Part shown: piece by piece, positions 1 to 8,902 of the stretch
Layout: the number at the start of each line of letters is the position of its first letter
Numbering within the stretch: position 1 is the stretch's first letter
Assembly: GCA_027307195.1 (NCBI GenBank)
Contig: DAHUXL010000157.1
Location: 1-57,019, forward strand
Direction of reading: 5' to 3'
DNA from: Rhodanobacter sp.
Lineage (GTDB): Bacteria; Pseudomonadota; Gammaproteobacteria; Xanthomonadales; Rhodanobacteraceae
DNA: 57,019 bases
The notes under the pieces: generated by a model
Told to the model about the DNA's origin: nothing
What the model saw: the letters and a program-made list of their open reading frames with translations, nothing else
Databases searched by the model: none
Position numbers and translations under genes: made by a program

Positions 1-97
1 GCAAGACGTCCACACAATTCACCTGCGCACACTGTCAAAGATCAATCATTTGCCACCGATTTCTCGATCGCGCCGAGGACGTTTCGTCCTAGGTGAG
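1..97 (-). other. rRNA operon leader with boxA-type antitermination site
   Basis: Downstream of P2 on the minus strand come, in order, a perfect hairpin AGGACG-AAA-CGTCCT (76-90), a boxA-like element TGATCTTTGACA (33-44; E. coli rrn boxA is TGCTCTTTAACA) and a boxC-like TTGTGTGGACG (6-16). This hairpin-boxA-boxC order is that of enterobacterial rrn leaders, where NusA/B/E/G-based antitermination complexes assemble. The 16S rRNA gene should start just beyond position 1, outside the window. No rRNA sequence itself is present. Confidence 0.7.
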
Positions 98-103
98 CCG
101 CCC

Positions 104-131
104 ATTCTACATCGCTTTTTACGACCGTCAA
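104..131 (-). promoter_or_regulatory. rRNA operon promoter P2 (proximal)
   Basis: On the minus strand a -35 TTGACG (126-131) and a -10 TAGAAT (104-109) lie 16 bp apart, followed by a GC-rich discriminator (GGGCGGCTC). An A/T-rich block (GAAAAAAGCTTTC, about 141-155) sits just upstream of the -35, where an UP element would bind the alpha subunit. The predicted start is near position 97. Confidence 0.7.
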
Positions 132-202
132 CACCTTCGAGAAAGCTTTTTTCGAGGTCCCGGCGGTCCGTCTTGCGACGTCTGGGCGACTGCGGGCCGC
201 GA

Positions 203-230
203 ATAATACGATCTGTGCTTTTTTTAGCAA
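203..230 (-). promoter_or_regulatory. rRNA operon promoter P1 (distal)
   Basis: Read on the minus strand, a -35 element TTGCTA (225-230) and a -10 element TATTAT (203-208) are separated by 16 bp, the short spacer typical of rrn P1 promoters. The -10 is followed by a GC-rich stretch (CGCGGCCC) like the discriminator of stringently controlled rRNA promoters. It points toward the left edge of the window, where the boxA-like leader begins. Assignment to rrn is inferred from the leader downstream. Confidence 0.6.
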
Positions 231-304
231 GCGCTTCTTGAGGCTTGTTTTGCAGACGTGCTGCAAACAGCTGATGACATGAGAAATTTTCTTTTGAAAG
301 GTGC

Positions 305-333
305 CGCTCGAATCCATCCTGTGGGATCGAGCG
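305..333 (-). terminator. Candidate terminator hairpin after tyrS
   Basis: An inverted repeat CGCTCG (305-310) / CGAGCG (328-333), extended by ATCC/GGAT with one bulged base, begins 10 bp beyond the tyrS stop. The minus strand continues as GCACCTTTCAAAAG, so the U-tract is weak. It is placed to separate tyrS from the rRNA promoters. Confidence 0.45.
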
Positions 334-342
334 ACGCTTCGA

Positions 343-1554
<1,212 letters not shown>

Positions 1555-1617
1555 GCATTTCTCTCTAGAAGTGACGGTTGAGCAGCAGTCCCAAAGGTGA
1601 CCGTGCTGTCAACGTTA

Positions 1618-1646
1618 ATTGTGCGTTAACCAGGAATGTCGTGCAA
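1618..1646 (-). promoter_or_regulatory. Candidate tyrS promoter
   Basis: On the minus strand TTGCAC (1641-1646) and CACAAT (1618-1623) are separated by 17 bp, giving a start about 55 bp upstream of the tyrS ATG. The -10 is imperfect. A second TTGACA (1607-1612) has no good -10 partner. Confidence 0.4.
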
Positions 1647-1665
1647 ACCCTTGATGGAAAAGGCG

Positions 1666-1695
1666 TTGACGCCATTTACACATGACCGTTATGGT
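1666..1695 (+). promoter_or_regulatory. Candidate promoter of the M23 endopeptidase gene
   Basis: TTGACG (1666-1671) and TATGGT (1690-1695) are 18 bp apart, with an expected start near 1703. The element overlaps an upstream in-frame ATG at 1682, which argues that translation begins at the later ATG at 1736. Confidence 0.45.
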
Positions 1696-1735
1696 ACGCG
1701 CAGTTTGTTACTTTGTACCGCGGGGCGTTCACAGC

Positions 1736-3175
1736 ATGGCTGAAGAAAAGCAGGGGTCGCGGCACGCCCGCAAGCAGGCGATCTGTCGGAAGGCACAACG
1801 CCGGCACTCCCACTTCTACGAGCGCTGCTCGCATTGGTCGTTCAACCGTTCGGCCGAGATCGAGCCAATCCGCTGGCATCGTGAACGTTTCGTACTCGCC
1901 GGTACCGCGCTGCTGATCACCTTGCTGTCCGGTTTCATCATGCCCGCGTGGGCCAGCGCAATGCGTCCCACGCCGGCACCAGAAGTACATTCGCTCTTGC
2001 CGTTGGCGCTGCCGGTCGCGCCGCTCAATACGACGGCTGCCACCGTGGATGACTGGCAGGTAGTGCGGGTGCAGCCCGGCCAGACCCTGTCGGATATCTT
2101 CAACGCCCGCGGCCTCGGCATGGCCGACCTGCAGAAAGTGATGGATGCATCCGGCAGTGCGAAGTCCGCGTTGCACAACATCCGTCCTGGCCAGGAATTC
2201 GATTTCCTGCTTGACAGCGATGGCAGTCTCAAAGGGTTCCGCTTCGACCAGGATCAGGCCAGTCGCGCGATCGTTCGCCTCGACGGCACGCAGCCCACCG
2301 TGTCCATCCAGCAGCGCGACATGGACCTGCGCGAGCAGGTGGCGCACGGCGTCATTCGCAGCAGCCTGTATGCCGCCGGCGACCAGGCCGGCATGAATGC
2401 CGCGATGGTCGGCAAACTGGCCGACCTGTTCAAGTACGACGTCGATTTCGTGCAGGACCTGCGCGTCGGCGACAGCTTCACGGTGATCTACGACGACGTC
2501 TATCGTGACGGCATGCGCTACGGCGAAGGCAACATCATCGCCGCCGAATTCATCAACCAGGGCACGCGCTACACCGCCTATCGCTTCAAGAAAGCCGACG
2601 GCGACTACGGCTGGTTCAGCGAGGACGGCCGGCCGATCCAGAAGTCGTTCCTGCGCATCCCGGTCGACTTTACCCGCATTTCCTCGACCTTCAGCGCGGC
2701 ACGCATGCATCCGATCCTCGGTCGCATGCGCGCGCACAAGGGCGTCGACTATGCCGCCCCCACCGGCACGCCGATCCATGCTGCTGGCGACGGCGTGATC
2801 AAGTTCAAGGGCTGGGAAAACGGCTACGGCAACTTCGTGGTCATCCAGCACAACGGTACGATCAGCACGGCCTACGGCCATATGTCGCGATTCGGCAGTG
2901 AACGTGTGGGCCAACATGTCAGCCAGGGCCAGGTGATCGGCTTCGTGGGCATGACCGGCCTGGCCACCGGTCCGCATCTGCACTACGAATTCCGTGTCAA
3001 CGGCGTGCAGCGCAACCCGCAGACAGTGACTCTGCCGCAGCCCGAACCATTGCCGGCGGTCCAACTGGCGAAGTTCAAGGCCCAGGTGGTGAAGCCGCAG
3101 ATGGCGCGGCTGACCGAACTGGATGCCCGCATCAAGCTGGCCCGCACCAACGCTCCTGCCAACAACGACAACTGA
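1736..3175 (+). CDS. M23 family murein DD-endopeptidase, MepM-like
   Basis: Predicted zinc endopeptidase cutting peptidoglycan cross-links at the periplasmic face of the inner membrane. The 479-residue protein has a basic cytoplasmic tail (1-50), a membrane anchor (about 52-73), a LysM/OapA-like segment (about 108-160, with VQPGQTLSDIF) and a C-terminal LytM domain. Metal ligands are visible as HKGVD (H334, D338) and HLHYEF (H414, H416). An in-frame ATG at 1682 would add 18 residues but lies inside the best promoter, so the 1736 start is preferred. The stop is 13 bp before anmK, and the two probably form a cell-wall operon. The family resembles MepM/YebA; the exact bond cut is inference. Confidence 0.85.
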   Translation: MAEEKQGSRHARKQAICRKAQRRHSHFYERCSHWSFNRSAEIEPIRWHRERFVLAGTALLITLLSGFIMPAWASAMRPTPAPEVHSLLPLALPVAPLNTTAATVDDWQVVRVQPGQTLSDIFNARGLGMADLQKVMDASGSAKSALHNIRPGQEFDFLLDSDGSLKGFRFDQDQASRAIVRLDGTQPTVSIQQRDMDLREQVAHGVIRSSLYAAGDQAGMNAAMVGKLADLFKYDVDFVQDLRVGDSFTVIYDDVYRDGMRYGEGNIIAAEFINQGTRYTAYRFKKADGDYGWFSEDGRPIQKSFLRIPVDFTRISSTFSAARMHPILGRMRAHKGVDYAAPTGTPIHAAGDGVIKFKGWENGYGNFVVIQHNGTISTAYGHMSRFGSERVGQHVSQGQVIGFVGMTGLATGPHLHYEFRVNGVQRNPQTVTLPQPEPLPAVQLAKFKAQVVKPQMARLTELDARIKLARTNAPANNDN

Positions 3176-3188
3176 GCGAAACGCGAGC

Positions 3189-4343
3189 GTGAATGACGCT
3201 ACGGCGCTTTATCTCGGACTGATCTCGGGCACCAGCGCAGACAGCATCGACGCCGTCCTGGTCGACTTTGCCCGCGGCGCGCCACAGGTCCTGGCCACCC
3301 ATACCCATCCGTGGCCAGCCGCCTTGCGCGAGCGCATGCTGACGTTGGCGCAAGGTGAAACCACGCTGGATCTGGATGCCTTTGGACGGCTGGACGTCGA
3401 AATCGGCCGCTGCTTCGCCGACGCAGCCCTGCAATTGCTTGAGCAAAGCGGCACGCCGGCGCACACCGTGCGTGCGATCGGCTCGCATGGGCAGACCTTG
3501 CGCCACCGCCCTGGCGGCGACTATCCGTTCACCCTGCAACTGGGCGATCCGACCACGATTGCCGAACGCTGCCACATCGATGTGGTGGCGGACTTTCGGC
3601 GTGCCGATCTCGCCGCCGGCGGGCAGGGCGCGCCGCTGTTGCCAGCAGTGCACGCGATGCTGCTGGCCCGCCCGGGCCATGCGCGTGTGGTGCTCAATCT
3701 CGGCGGCATCGCCAATATCACCGTGCTCGGTGCAGATGGCAGCGTGCGCGGTTTCGACACCGGTCCGGCCAACGGCCTGCTCGATGCCTGGTGCCTGCGT
3801 CATCGCGGCGAACCGTTCGATCGCGACGGCGCGTTTGCGTCAAGTGGCCGGCTCGATCCGGATTTGCTCGATGCCCTGCTGGCCGACGATTACTTCGCGT
3901 TGCCACCACCGAAGAGCACTGGACGTGAACACTTTCATCTCGACTGGCTGGCCGCGCATGCACCACAGGCTGCGCTGAATCCGGCTGATGTGCAGGCCAC
4001 CCTGCTCGAACTCAGCGCACGCAGCGTCGCCACGGCGATCGCGCAACATGCGCCGAACGCGGGCGAAGTGCTGGCCTGTGGCGGCGGCGTGCATAACGGC
4101 GCACTGATGCGGCGACTGGGCGAACTGCTGGCGCCACGCGCCCTGTGCAGTACCGCTCGCTACGGCATCGATCCGGATTTTCTCGAAGCCACCGCGTTTG
4201 CCTGGCTGGCGCGGCAGCGTCTGCTCGGTCTGCCCGGCAATCTGCCGGCAGTGACCGGTGCACGAGGACTGCGGGTACTCGGTGCGATCTATTCCGCACC
4301 CGCGGAAGACCCGTCGAAGCGGATACTTTCCGGCGCCAACTGA
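3189..4343 (+). CDS. anmK: Anhydro-N-acetylmuramic acid kinase
   Basis: AnmK phosphorylates and hydrolyses 1,6-anhydro-MurNAc, a muropeptide recycling product, to MurNAc-6-phosphate. The 384-residue protein shows the family N-terminal phosphate-binding loop GLISGTSADSID (10-21), the NLGGIANIT strand, and FDTGPANGLLDAW, which carries the conserved Asp region of the ASKHA-fold kinase. The GTG at 3189 is chosen because homology begins at LYLGLISGTS; an upstream in-frame ATG at 3123 lies inside the endopeptidase gene. The 3' end overlaps by 55 bp the convergent RHH-like gene. With ampG nearby on the opposite strand, the region forms a recycling cluster. Confidence 0.93.
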   Translation: MNDATALYLGLISGTSADSIDAVLVDFARGAPQVLATHTHPWPAALRERMLTLAQGETTLDLDAFGRLDVEIGRCFADAALQLLEQSGTPAHTVRAIGSHGQTLRHRPGGDYPFTLQLGDPTTIAERCHIDVVADFRRADLAAGGQGAPLLPAVHAMLLARPGHARVVLNLGGIANITVLGADGSVRGFDTGPANGLLDAWCLRHRGEPFDRDGAFASSGRLDPDLLDALLADDYFALPPPKSTGREHFHLDWLAAHAPQAALNPADVQATLLELSARSVATAIAQHAPNAGEVLACGGGVHNGALMRRLGELLAPRALCSTARYGIDPDFLEATAFAWLARQRLLGLPGNLPAVTGARGLRVLGAIYSAPAEDPSKRILSGAN

Positions 4344-4591
4344 GTCGGATGGGTCTGCGCCAACGCGTGCAGCGCCTCCTCGAATACGCCCTGTTCCGCA
4401 GCCTCCCAATCGCCCTCGAGTGCGGCCAGCGTCTGCGGATCACACAGGGTTTCGCTGCGCTGTTGCGCGGCCGACATGCCCAGGCCATTGCGCAAGGCAT
4501 GCAGCAGTACATCATTGATCGAACACTGCCGATCCCGCGCCAGCGCCTTGATGCGCTCGGCCAGCAAACTGTCGACGTGCTGCAGGATCAT
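4289..4591 (-). CDS. Conserved hypothetical protein, ribbon-helix-helix-like
   Basis: A 100-residue protein of unknown function. The N-terminal half (ILQHVDSLLAERIKALARD, then QCSINDVLLHALRNGL) has the strand-helix-helix pattern and spacing of CopG/Arc-type ribbon-helix-helix DNA-binding proteins; the acidic C-terminal half is unassigned. I chose the ATG at 4591; an upstream in-frame ATG at 4720 would add 43 residues of unconvincing sequence. It lies 144 bp downstream of ampG on the same strand and its 3' end overlaps that of anmK by 55 bp, so it may be expressed with xthA-ampG. Regulation of the recycling genes is only a possibility. Confidence 0.6.
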   Translation of the reverse strand: MILQHVDSLLAERIKALARDRQCSINDVLLHALRNGLGMSAAQQRSETLCDPQTLAALEGDWEAAEQGVFEEALHALAQTHPTQLAPESIRFDGSSAGAE

Positions 4592-4735
4592 GTCCGGCAC
4601 AAGCGTCACTCCGTGTTCTGCAGGTACATAGGCGTTCTCATCGCGCCGTATACGGATTTTGAACCATCTACCGCACACTTCCGTGGCGCGGTTGGCAATC
4701 CCGGCCGGCGATACGGTCATGTATCCGGGCGTGAT

Positions 4736-6055
4736 CTAGTCCACGCCTTGCTCGGCAACGGCACGAGCAATCTCAGTGCCACGGAAGTACGACCACAGAT
4801 ACAGAAACAGCGCCATGGCCGGCAGAATCGATAGCACGGTGATGACGAAATACTGGCCATAGCCAGTCGCTGTCGCAATGCCGCCGGCAAAGAAGCCGAG
4901 CAGCTTGCCGGGCAAGTTGACCATCGAGCTCAGCAACGCGTACTGGGTGGCGGTGTGCTGGCGACTGACCAACGAGGATAAGAACGCCACGGTCGGCGGA
5001 CCCAGCATGCCCAAGGTGAAATTCTCCCCGGAAATCACCAGGGTCAACGCGACCAGATTACCGGGATGGGCAATCAGCGCCAGATACAGCAGGTTGCTGC
5101 ATCCGCACAGCACGATGGTGACGCCCAGCGGGCGCCATGCTCCCCAACGCGCCACCGCGGCGCCACCGACAAACACGCCGACAATGCCGATCCAGATGCC
5201 GTAGATCTTGGTGATGGTGCCGATCTCGGTCTTGGAAAAACCCATGTCGCGATAGAACGGACTCATGATGCCGCCGATGGTTGCCTGCTCGGGGATCTTG
5301 AACAGCAGCAGGAACAGCAAAGTTACGCCGGCCAGCGCCCAACCATAGCGACGCAGAAAATCGGCAAACGGCTCGATGACTCCTTCACGCATGGCGTCAC
5401 GCCAACGTGCCGGGCGGGCCCGCAACACTTCCGGTTCGCGCGCCATCAGCGTTGTACCGATGGGCACCAGCATGGCCGCAGCCATCACCGCATAGACAAC
5501 CCGCCAAGGCAGATGGTCCGCCAGGATGAGTGCCACGGCGCCAGCAAGCATCAGCCCGATCCGATAACCCAGCGAATAAGTAGCGACCAACGCGCCCTGC
5601 GCTTCGATCGAGGCTATCTCGATGCGATAGGCATCCACCGCGATGTCTTGGGTCGCTCCCAGGAAGGCCACGACCAGCGTGGCCACGACAAATGGCGTCA
5701 GTTGCGCCGGCGTAAGGACCGCCATGGTCAGCAATCCGAGCAGCACACCCAGCTGCGCAAACAACAGCCAGCCGCGGCGCTGTCCGAGGCGCGCGAAGCC
5801 GGGGATTCGCCAATGATCCAGCAACGGCGCCCACAGGAATTTGAACGCGTAAGTCATGCCCGCGCTGGCGATCATCGTGATGTCCTTCAACACGATGCCG
5901 TTTTCCTTGAGCCAGTACGCCAGCGTGCCGGCCACCAGCAGAAACGGTAGCCCGGATGCGAAGCCGAACAGGAACATCGTCCACGCCGCCGGTTGGGCAA
6001 AGGATTTCCACACCGATGGTTTCGGCGGCTTTGTTTTCACCGCGGATGCATTCAT
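4736..6055 (-). CDS. ampG: AmpG-family muropeptide permease
   Basis: Inner-membrane MFS transporter importing GlcNAc-1,6-anhydroMurNAc (peptides) for cell-wall recycling. The 439-residue product has many hydrophobic segments and the AmpG-type N-terminus: FLFGFASGLPFLLVAGTLAY followed by FKFLWAPLLDHW. The ATG at 6055 lies 10 bp after the xthA stop on the same strand; an in-frame ATG at 6076 would overlap xthA. It forms a two-gene unit with xthA and lies near anmK. AmpG also feeds inducers of AmpR/AmpC systems in other bacteria, but no ampR or ampC is visible here. The AmpG-like family also contains other solute carriers, so the substrate is inferred from family and neighbours. Confidence 0.85.
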   Translation of the reverse strand: MNASAVKTKPPKPSVWKSFAQPAAWTMFLFGFASGLPFLLVAGTLAYWLKENGIVLKDITMIASAGMTYAFKFLWAPLLDHWRIPGFARLGQRRGWLLFAQLGVLLGLLTMAVLTPAQLTPFVVATLVVAFLGATQDIAVDAYRIEIASIEAQGALVATYSLGYRIGLMLAGAVALILADHLPWRVVYAVMAAAMLVPIGTTLMAREPEVLRARPARWRDAMREGVIEPFADFLRRYGWALAGVTLLFLLLFKIPEQATIGGIMSPFYRDMGFSKTEIGTITKIYGIWIGIVGVFVGGAAVARWGAWRPLGVTIVLCGCSNLLYLALIAHPGNLVALTLVISGENFTLGMLGPPTVAFLSSLVSRQHTATQYALLSSMVNLPGKLLGFFAGGIATATGYGQYFVITVLSILPAMALFLYLWSYFRGTEIARAVAEQGVD

Positions 6056-6065
6056 CGTCGCCGGC

Positions 6066-6836
6066 TCAATCGGCATAGTCGACCGTGTACGGCGCGTGGT
6101 CGGAGAAACGCTGCTCGCGGTAGATCGAGCAGTCTCGCAGGCGTTCGCGCAGCGTGGGCGTGCAGACCTGGTAGTCGATGCGCCATCCCACATTGTTCGC
6201 GCGCGCCTGGCCACGGTTCGACCACCAGGTGTATTCGACTGCGTCGGGCTTGATCGCACGGAAGCTGTCGACCCAGCCGCGCTGCTGGAACAGCAGATCC
6301 AGCCACGCGCGCTCCTGCGGCAGGCAGCCGGAATTCTTCTGGTTCGAGCTCCAGTTCTTGATGTCGTTCTTCGTGTGCACGATGTTCCAGTCACCGCAGA
6401 TCACATAGTCGCGGCCGCTCTTCAGCCACGTGTCGAAGATCGGCGTGATCCACTCCATCGCCTTGAACTTGAACTGCTGGCGCTCATCGCCGGAGGAGCC
6501 TGACGGGAAGTACAGCGATACCACCGAGAGATTGCCGAAACGCGCCTCGATGTAACGGCCCTCATTGTCGAACTCGTCCCAGCCCAGCTCGGTCAGTACC
6601 TGATCGGGTTCGCGTTTCGCATAGATCGCCACGCCGCTGTAACCCTTCTTGCTGCTGGCGTCGCGATAAAAACAGTGGTGACCGTCGGGGCGGAACATCG
6701 GATCGCTCAGCTGATCCTCCTGCGCCTTGGTCTCCTGCAGGCAAACCACATCCGCGTTCTGCGTGCGCAGCCAGTCGAACACGCCCTTGTTCGCGGCCGA
6801 GCGGATGCCATTGGCATTGAGGCTGATGATGCGCAT
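6066..6836 (-). CDS. xthA: Exodeoxyribonuclease III
   Basis: AP endonuclease and 3'-5' exonuclease of base excision repair. The 256-residue protein starts MRIISLNANGIRSA and shows the ExoIII/EEP-fold residues: E35 in LQETKAQ, GDWNIVHTKNDI (substrate and metal binding) and the C-terminal SDHAPYTVDY with the catalytic Asp-His pair (D246/H247). The start at 6836 matches the beginning of family homology; an in-frame ATG 39 bp upstream would add a non-homologous leader. It diverges from the GNAT gene at 6906 and is followed after 10 bp by ampG. Confidence 0.95.
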   Translation of the reverse strand: MRIISLNANGIRSAANKGVFDWLRTQNADVVCLQETKAQEDQLSDPMFRPDGHHCFYRDASSKKGYSGVAIYAKREPDQVLTELGWDEFDNEGRYIEARFGNLSVVSLYFPSGSSGDERQQFKFKAMEWITPIFDTWLKSGRDYVICGDWNIVHTKNDIKNWSSNQKNSGCLPQERAWLDLLFQQRGWVDSFRAIKPDAVEYTWWSNRGQARANNVGWRIDYQVCTPTLRERLRDCSIYREQRFSDHAPYTVDYAD

Positions 6837-6905
6837 GAAGTCTCCCGGCTCGTGATAGGCGATCATAGCAACCACGACGCCTCACTAGCGCCAGCAGAAG
6901 GGAAC

Positions 6906-7400
6906 ATGCCTGAACGTCCCGTCATTCGCGTCGTCCCGGTCGATCTCGAACTGCGCCCGGCTTTGCTGCGCTTGCGCGTGCGGCCGGTGCAGCTGGACTA
7001 CGTGGGCGCCATCGACAGCTTGCTGGCCGACGCCACGTTGTGTCCCGGCAGCGAGTCGATGGCGATACTGCATGGCGACACGCCGGTGGGCTACTACCGT
7101 ATCGAAGCGAATGCACGCAGCGTGGCCGGAAACGATTTCAAGGTGCCCGCACTGGGCTTGCGCACGTTCCTCATCGATGCGCACTGGCAGGGTCGCGGTA
7201 TCGCTACCCTGGCCCTGACGGCACTCGTGGCCGACCTCGTCAAGCGCCACCCCATTGCGCGTCTGCTGGTGCGCACAGTGAACCGCGACAACCATGCCGC
7301 CTTGCATCTCTACCTGCGTGCCGGCTTCCACGACAGCGGCGAGCTGTACCATGGCGGCCGTTCAAGCCCGCAGCATCTGCTGCTGCGGGTTCTGCCCTGA
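6906..7400 (+). CDS. GNAT family N-acetyltransferase
   Basis: A 164-residue predicted acyl-CoA-dependent N-acetyltransferase. The acetyl-CoA binding signature appears as LIDAHWQGRGIATLAL (motif A, Q-x-x-G-x-G/A) after the beta-4 strand, followed by RLLVRTVNRDNHAALHLYLRAGF, the usual end of the fold where an Asn precedes the Y-x-x-x-GF motif. The ATG at 6906 has a good ribosome site (AGAAGGGA). The substrate cannot be told. It sits 24 bp upstream of pyrE in the same direction and may be co-transcribed with it. Confidence 0.85.
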   Translation: MPERPVIRVVPVDLELRPALLRLRVRPVQLDYVGAIDSLLADATLCPGSESMAILHGDTPVGYYRIEANARSVAGNDFKVPALGLRTFLIDAHWQGRGIATLALTALVADLVKRHPIARLLVRTVNRDNHAALHLYLRAGFHDSGELYHGGRSSPQHLLLRVLP

Positions 7401-7424
7401 TCCCGACTGCCAGCGAGACGACTT

Positions 7425-8072
7425 GTGCACGACTACCAGCGCGACTTCATCGAACTCACCCTGCAACGCGAAGTGCTGCGCTTCGGCGAGTTCACCCTGA
7501 AATCCGGCCGGAAAAGCCCGTACTTCTTCAACATGGGTCGCATCGATTCAGGCGCCGCGCTGGCCCAGCTCGGGCGTGCCTACGCCGCCGCCGTGGTCGA
7601 TTCCGGTATCGAGATCGACATGTTGTTCGGTCCTGCCTACAAGGGCATTGCACTGGCCGCGGCCACCGCCATCGCCATGGCCGATCAACACCAGCGTGAC
7701 TTGCCATGGGCCTACAACCGCAAGGAAGCGAAGGATCATGGCGAGGGTGGCATGCTGGTTGGGGCGCCACTCAAGGGTCGCGTGCTGATCGTCGATGACG
7801 TGATGACCGCCGGCACCGCGGTGCGCGAATCGCTGGCGCTGATCCGTGCGCATGGTGCCGAACCGGCCGGCGTGCTGATCGCGCTGGATCGGCAGGAACG
7901 CGGCCAGGGCGAGCGCTCGGCCGCGCAGGAAGTGGCTGCCGACTACGGCATCCCGGTGATCGCGATCACCAGCCTCGACGACGTGCTGGCGTATGCCGGC
8001 GAACAACCCCAATTGGCTGCCGAGCACACCCGCCTGCTGGCTTATCGCGAACGCTACGGGGTTCAGCGTTGA
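7425..8072 (+). CDS. pyrE: Orotate phosphoribosyltransferase
   Basis: Converts orotate and PRPP to orotidine 5'-monophosphate in pyrimidine synthesis. The 215-residue product has the usual PyrE length, the N-terminal [14 protein letters not shown] substrate segment, the [14 protein letters not shown] region, the flexible loop [12 protein letters not shown] and the PRPP-binding motif [16 protein letters not shown]. Translation appears to begin at GTG 7425, because no ATG lies near the homology start. It follows a GNAT gene by 24 bp. Confidence 0.96.
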   Translation: MHDYQRDFIELTLQREVLRFGEFTLKSGRKSPYFFNMGRIDSGAALAQLGRAYAAAVVDSGIEIDMLFGPAYKGIALAAATAIAMADQHQRDLPWAYNRKEAKDHGEGGMLVGAPLKGRVLIVDDVMTAGTAVRESLALIRAHGAEPAGVLIALDRQERGQGERSAAQEVAADYGIPVIAITSLDDVLAYAGEQPQLAAEHTRLLAYRERYGVQR

Positions 8073-8188
8073 GTTCACACACAGCCCCGTAAACTCCAGC
8101 GAATCCGATCACAGTGGCAACCGTTGCCGCGGGTACAGAGCTAGGCAGCGCGATGGCGGCGGCTATACTGGGAAACAAGGGAGAATCC

Positions 8189-8830
8189 ATGCGCAAATCA
8201 CTGCTCGTTTTTGCTGCTGTCGTGCTGGTCGCGAGCCTGTCGGCGCACGCCCAGAACACCGGCAACATCCGTTATAAATGGTACGACGGGCAGGGTCTGA
8301 TGCACTTCAGCGACAGCCTTACCACCGAGGCAATGAAGTACGGCTACGACCTGGTCAACGACCATGGCATGGTGGTGCAACACGTGCCGCGCCAGCTGAG
8401 CGCCGAGGAGCGCGCCGCCGCCAACAAGCTGGCCGCTGAACAGGCGGCCAAGCAGCGCGCCGCGCAGGAGATCGCCAACGCCGAAACGCAGATGCTGGCG
8501 GCCTACCCGGACGAAGAGTCGTACAAGATCTCGCAACAGCAGTCGCTGGATACCATCGACCAGCAGATCCACACCACCCAGATCAACCTGCGCAGCCAGG
8601 AAAAGGCTCTCACGGATCTGCTCGCGCGCGCGGCCGACATGGAGAACGCCAAGACGCCGGTGCCGAAATTCCTGGTGGACAGCATCGCCCAGCAACGCGG
8701 CGTCGTCACCACCCAGCGCAACACGCTGCAACGTCAACAGGCCCTGCGCGCGCAGACCGTGCAGCAACAGGCCAAGCAGCTGGCGCGCTATCGCGAGCTC
8801 AAGGCGGCGCAAGCGCAGCCTGCGGGATAA
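8189..8830 (+). CDS. DUF4124 domain protein, secreted, coiled-coil
   Basis: Secreted or periplasmic protein of unknown function, 213 residues. A signal peptide (MRKSLLVFAAVVLVASLSAHA) precedes a DUF4124-type segment (YKWYDGQGLMHFSD, roughly residues 27-40). The remainder is rich in Gln, Ala and Glu and looks coiled-coil (about 80-213). The ATG at 8189 has a strong ribosome site (AAGGGAGA), and TATACT at 8164-8169 is a plausible -10 just upstream, although no convincing -35 is seen. The gene ends 25 bp before a strong intrinsic terminator, so it is probably monocistronic. Confidence 0.8.
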   Translation: MRKSLLVFAAVVLVASLSAHAQNTGNIRYKWYDGQGLMHFSDSLTTEAMKYGYDLVNDHGMVVQHVPRQLSAEERAAANKLAAEQAAKQRAAQEIANAETQMLAAYPDEESYKISQQQSLDTIDQQIHTTQINLRSQEKALTDLLARAADMENAKTPVPKFLVDSIAQQRGVVTTQRNTLQRQQALRAQTVQQQAKQLARYRELKAAQAQPAG

Positions 8831-8854
8831 CCCACTATCGTTTCACGAAGGATG

Positions 8855-8878
8855 AAGGCCGGCTTTCGCCGGCCTTTT
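8855..8878 (+). terminator. Intrinsic terminator after the DUF4124 gene
   Basis: Perfect stem AAGGCCGGC (8855-8863) / GCCGGCCTT (8868-8876) with a TTTC loop; the T-run TTTT (8875-8878) overlaps the stem end. It lies between convergent genes. Confidence 0.85.
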
Positions 8879-8902
8879 CATTACCTAACCGCCGGGATCG
8901 GT

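Noticed and set aside
42-317. A 91-codon minus-strand frame in the left edge region
   Set aside because: It runs across two good rRNA promoters and the boxA leader and has no ribosome site or family resemblance.
4736-6394. An N-terminally extended AmpG reading of 552 residues
   Set aside because: The extra 113 residues overlap xthA in another frame and are Arg/Ser/Thr-rich shadow sequence; AmpG homology begins right after ATG 6055.
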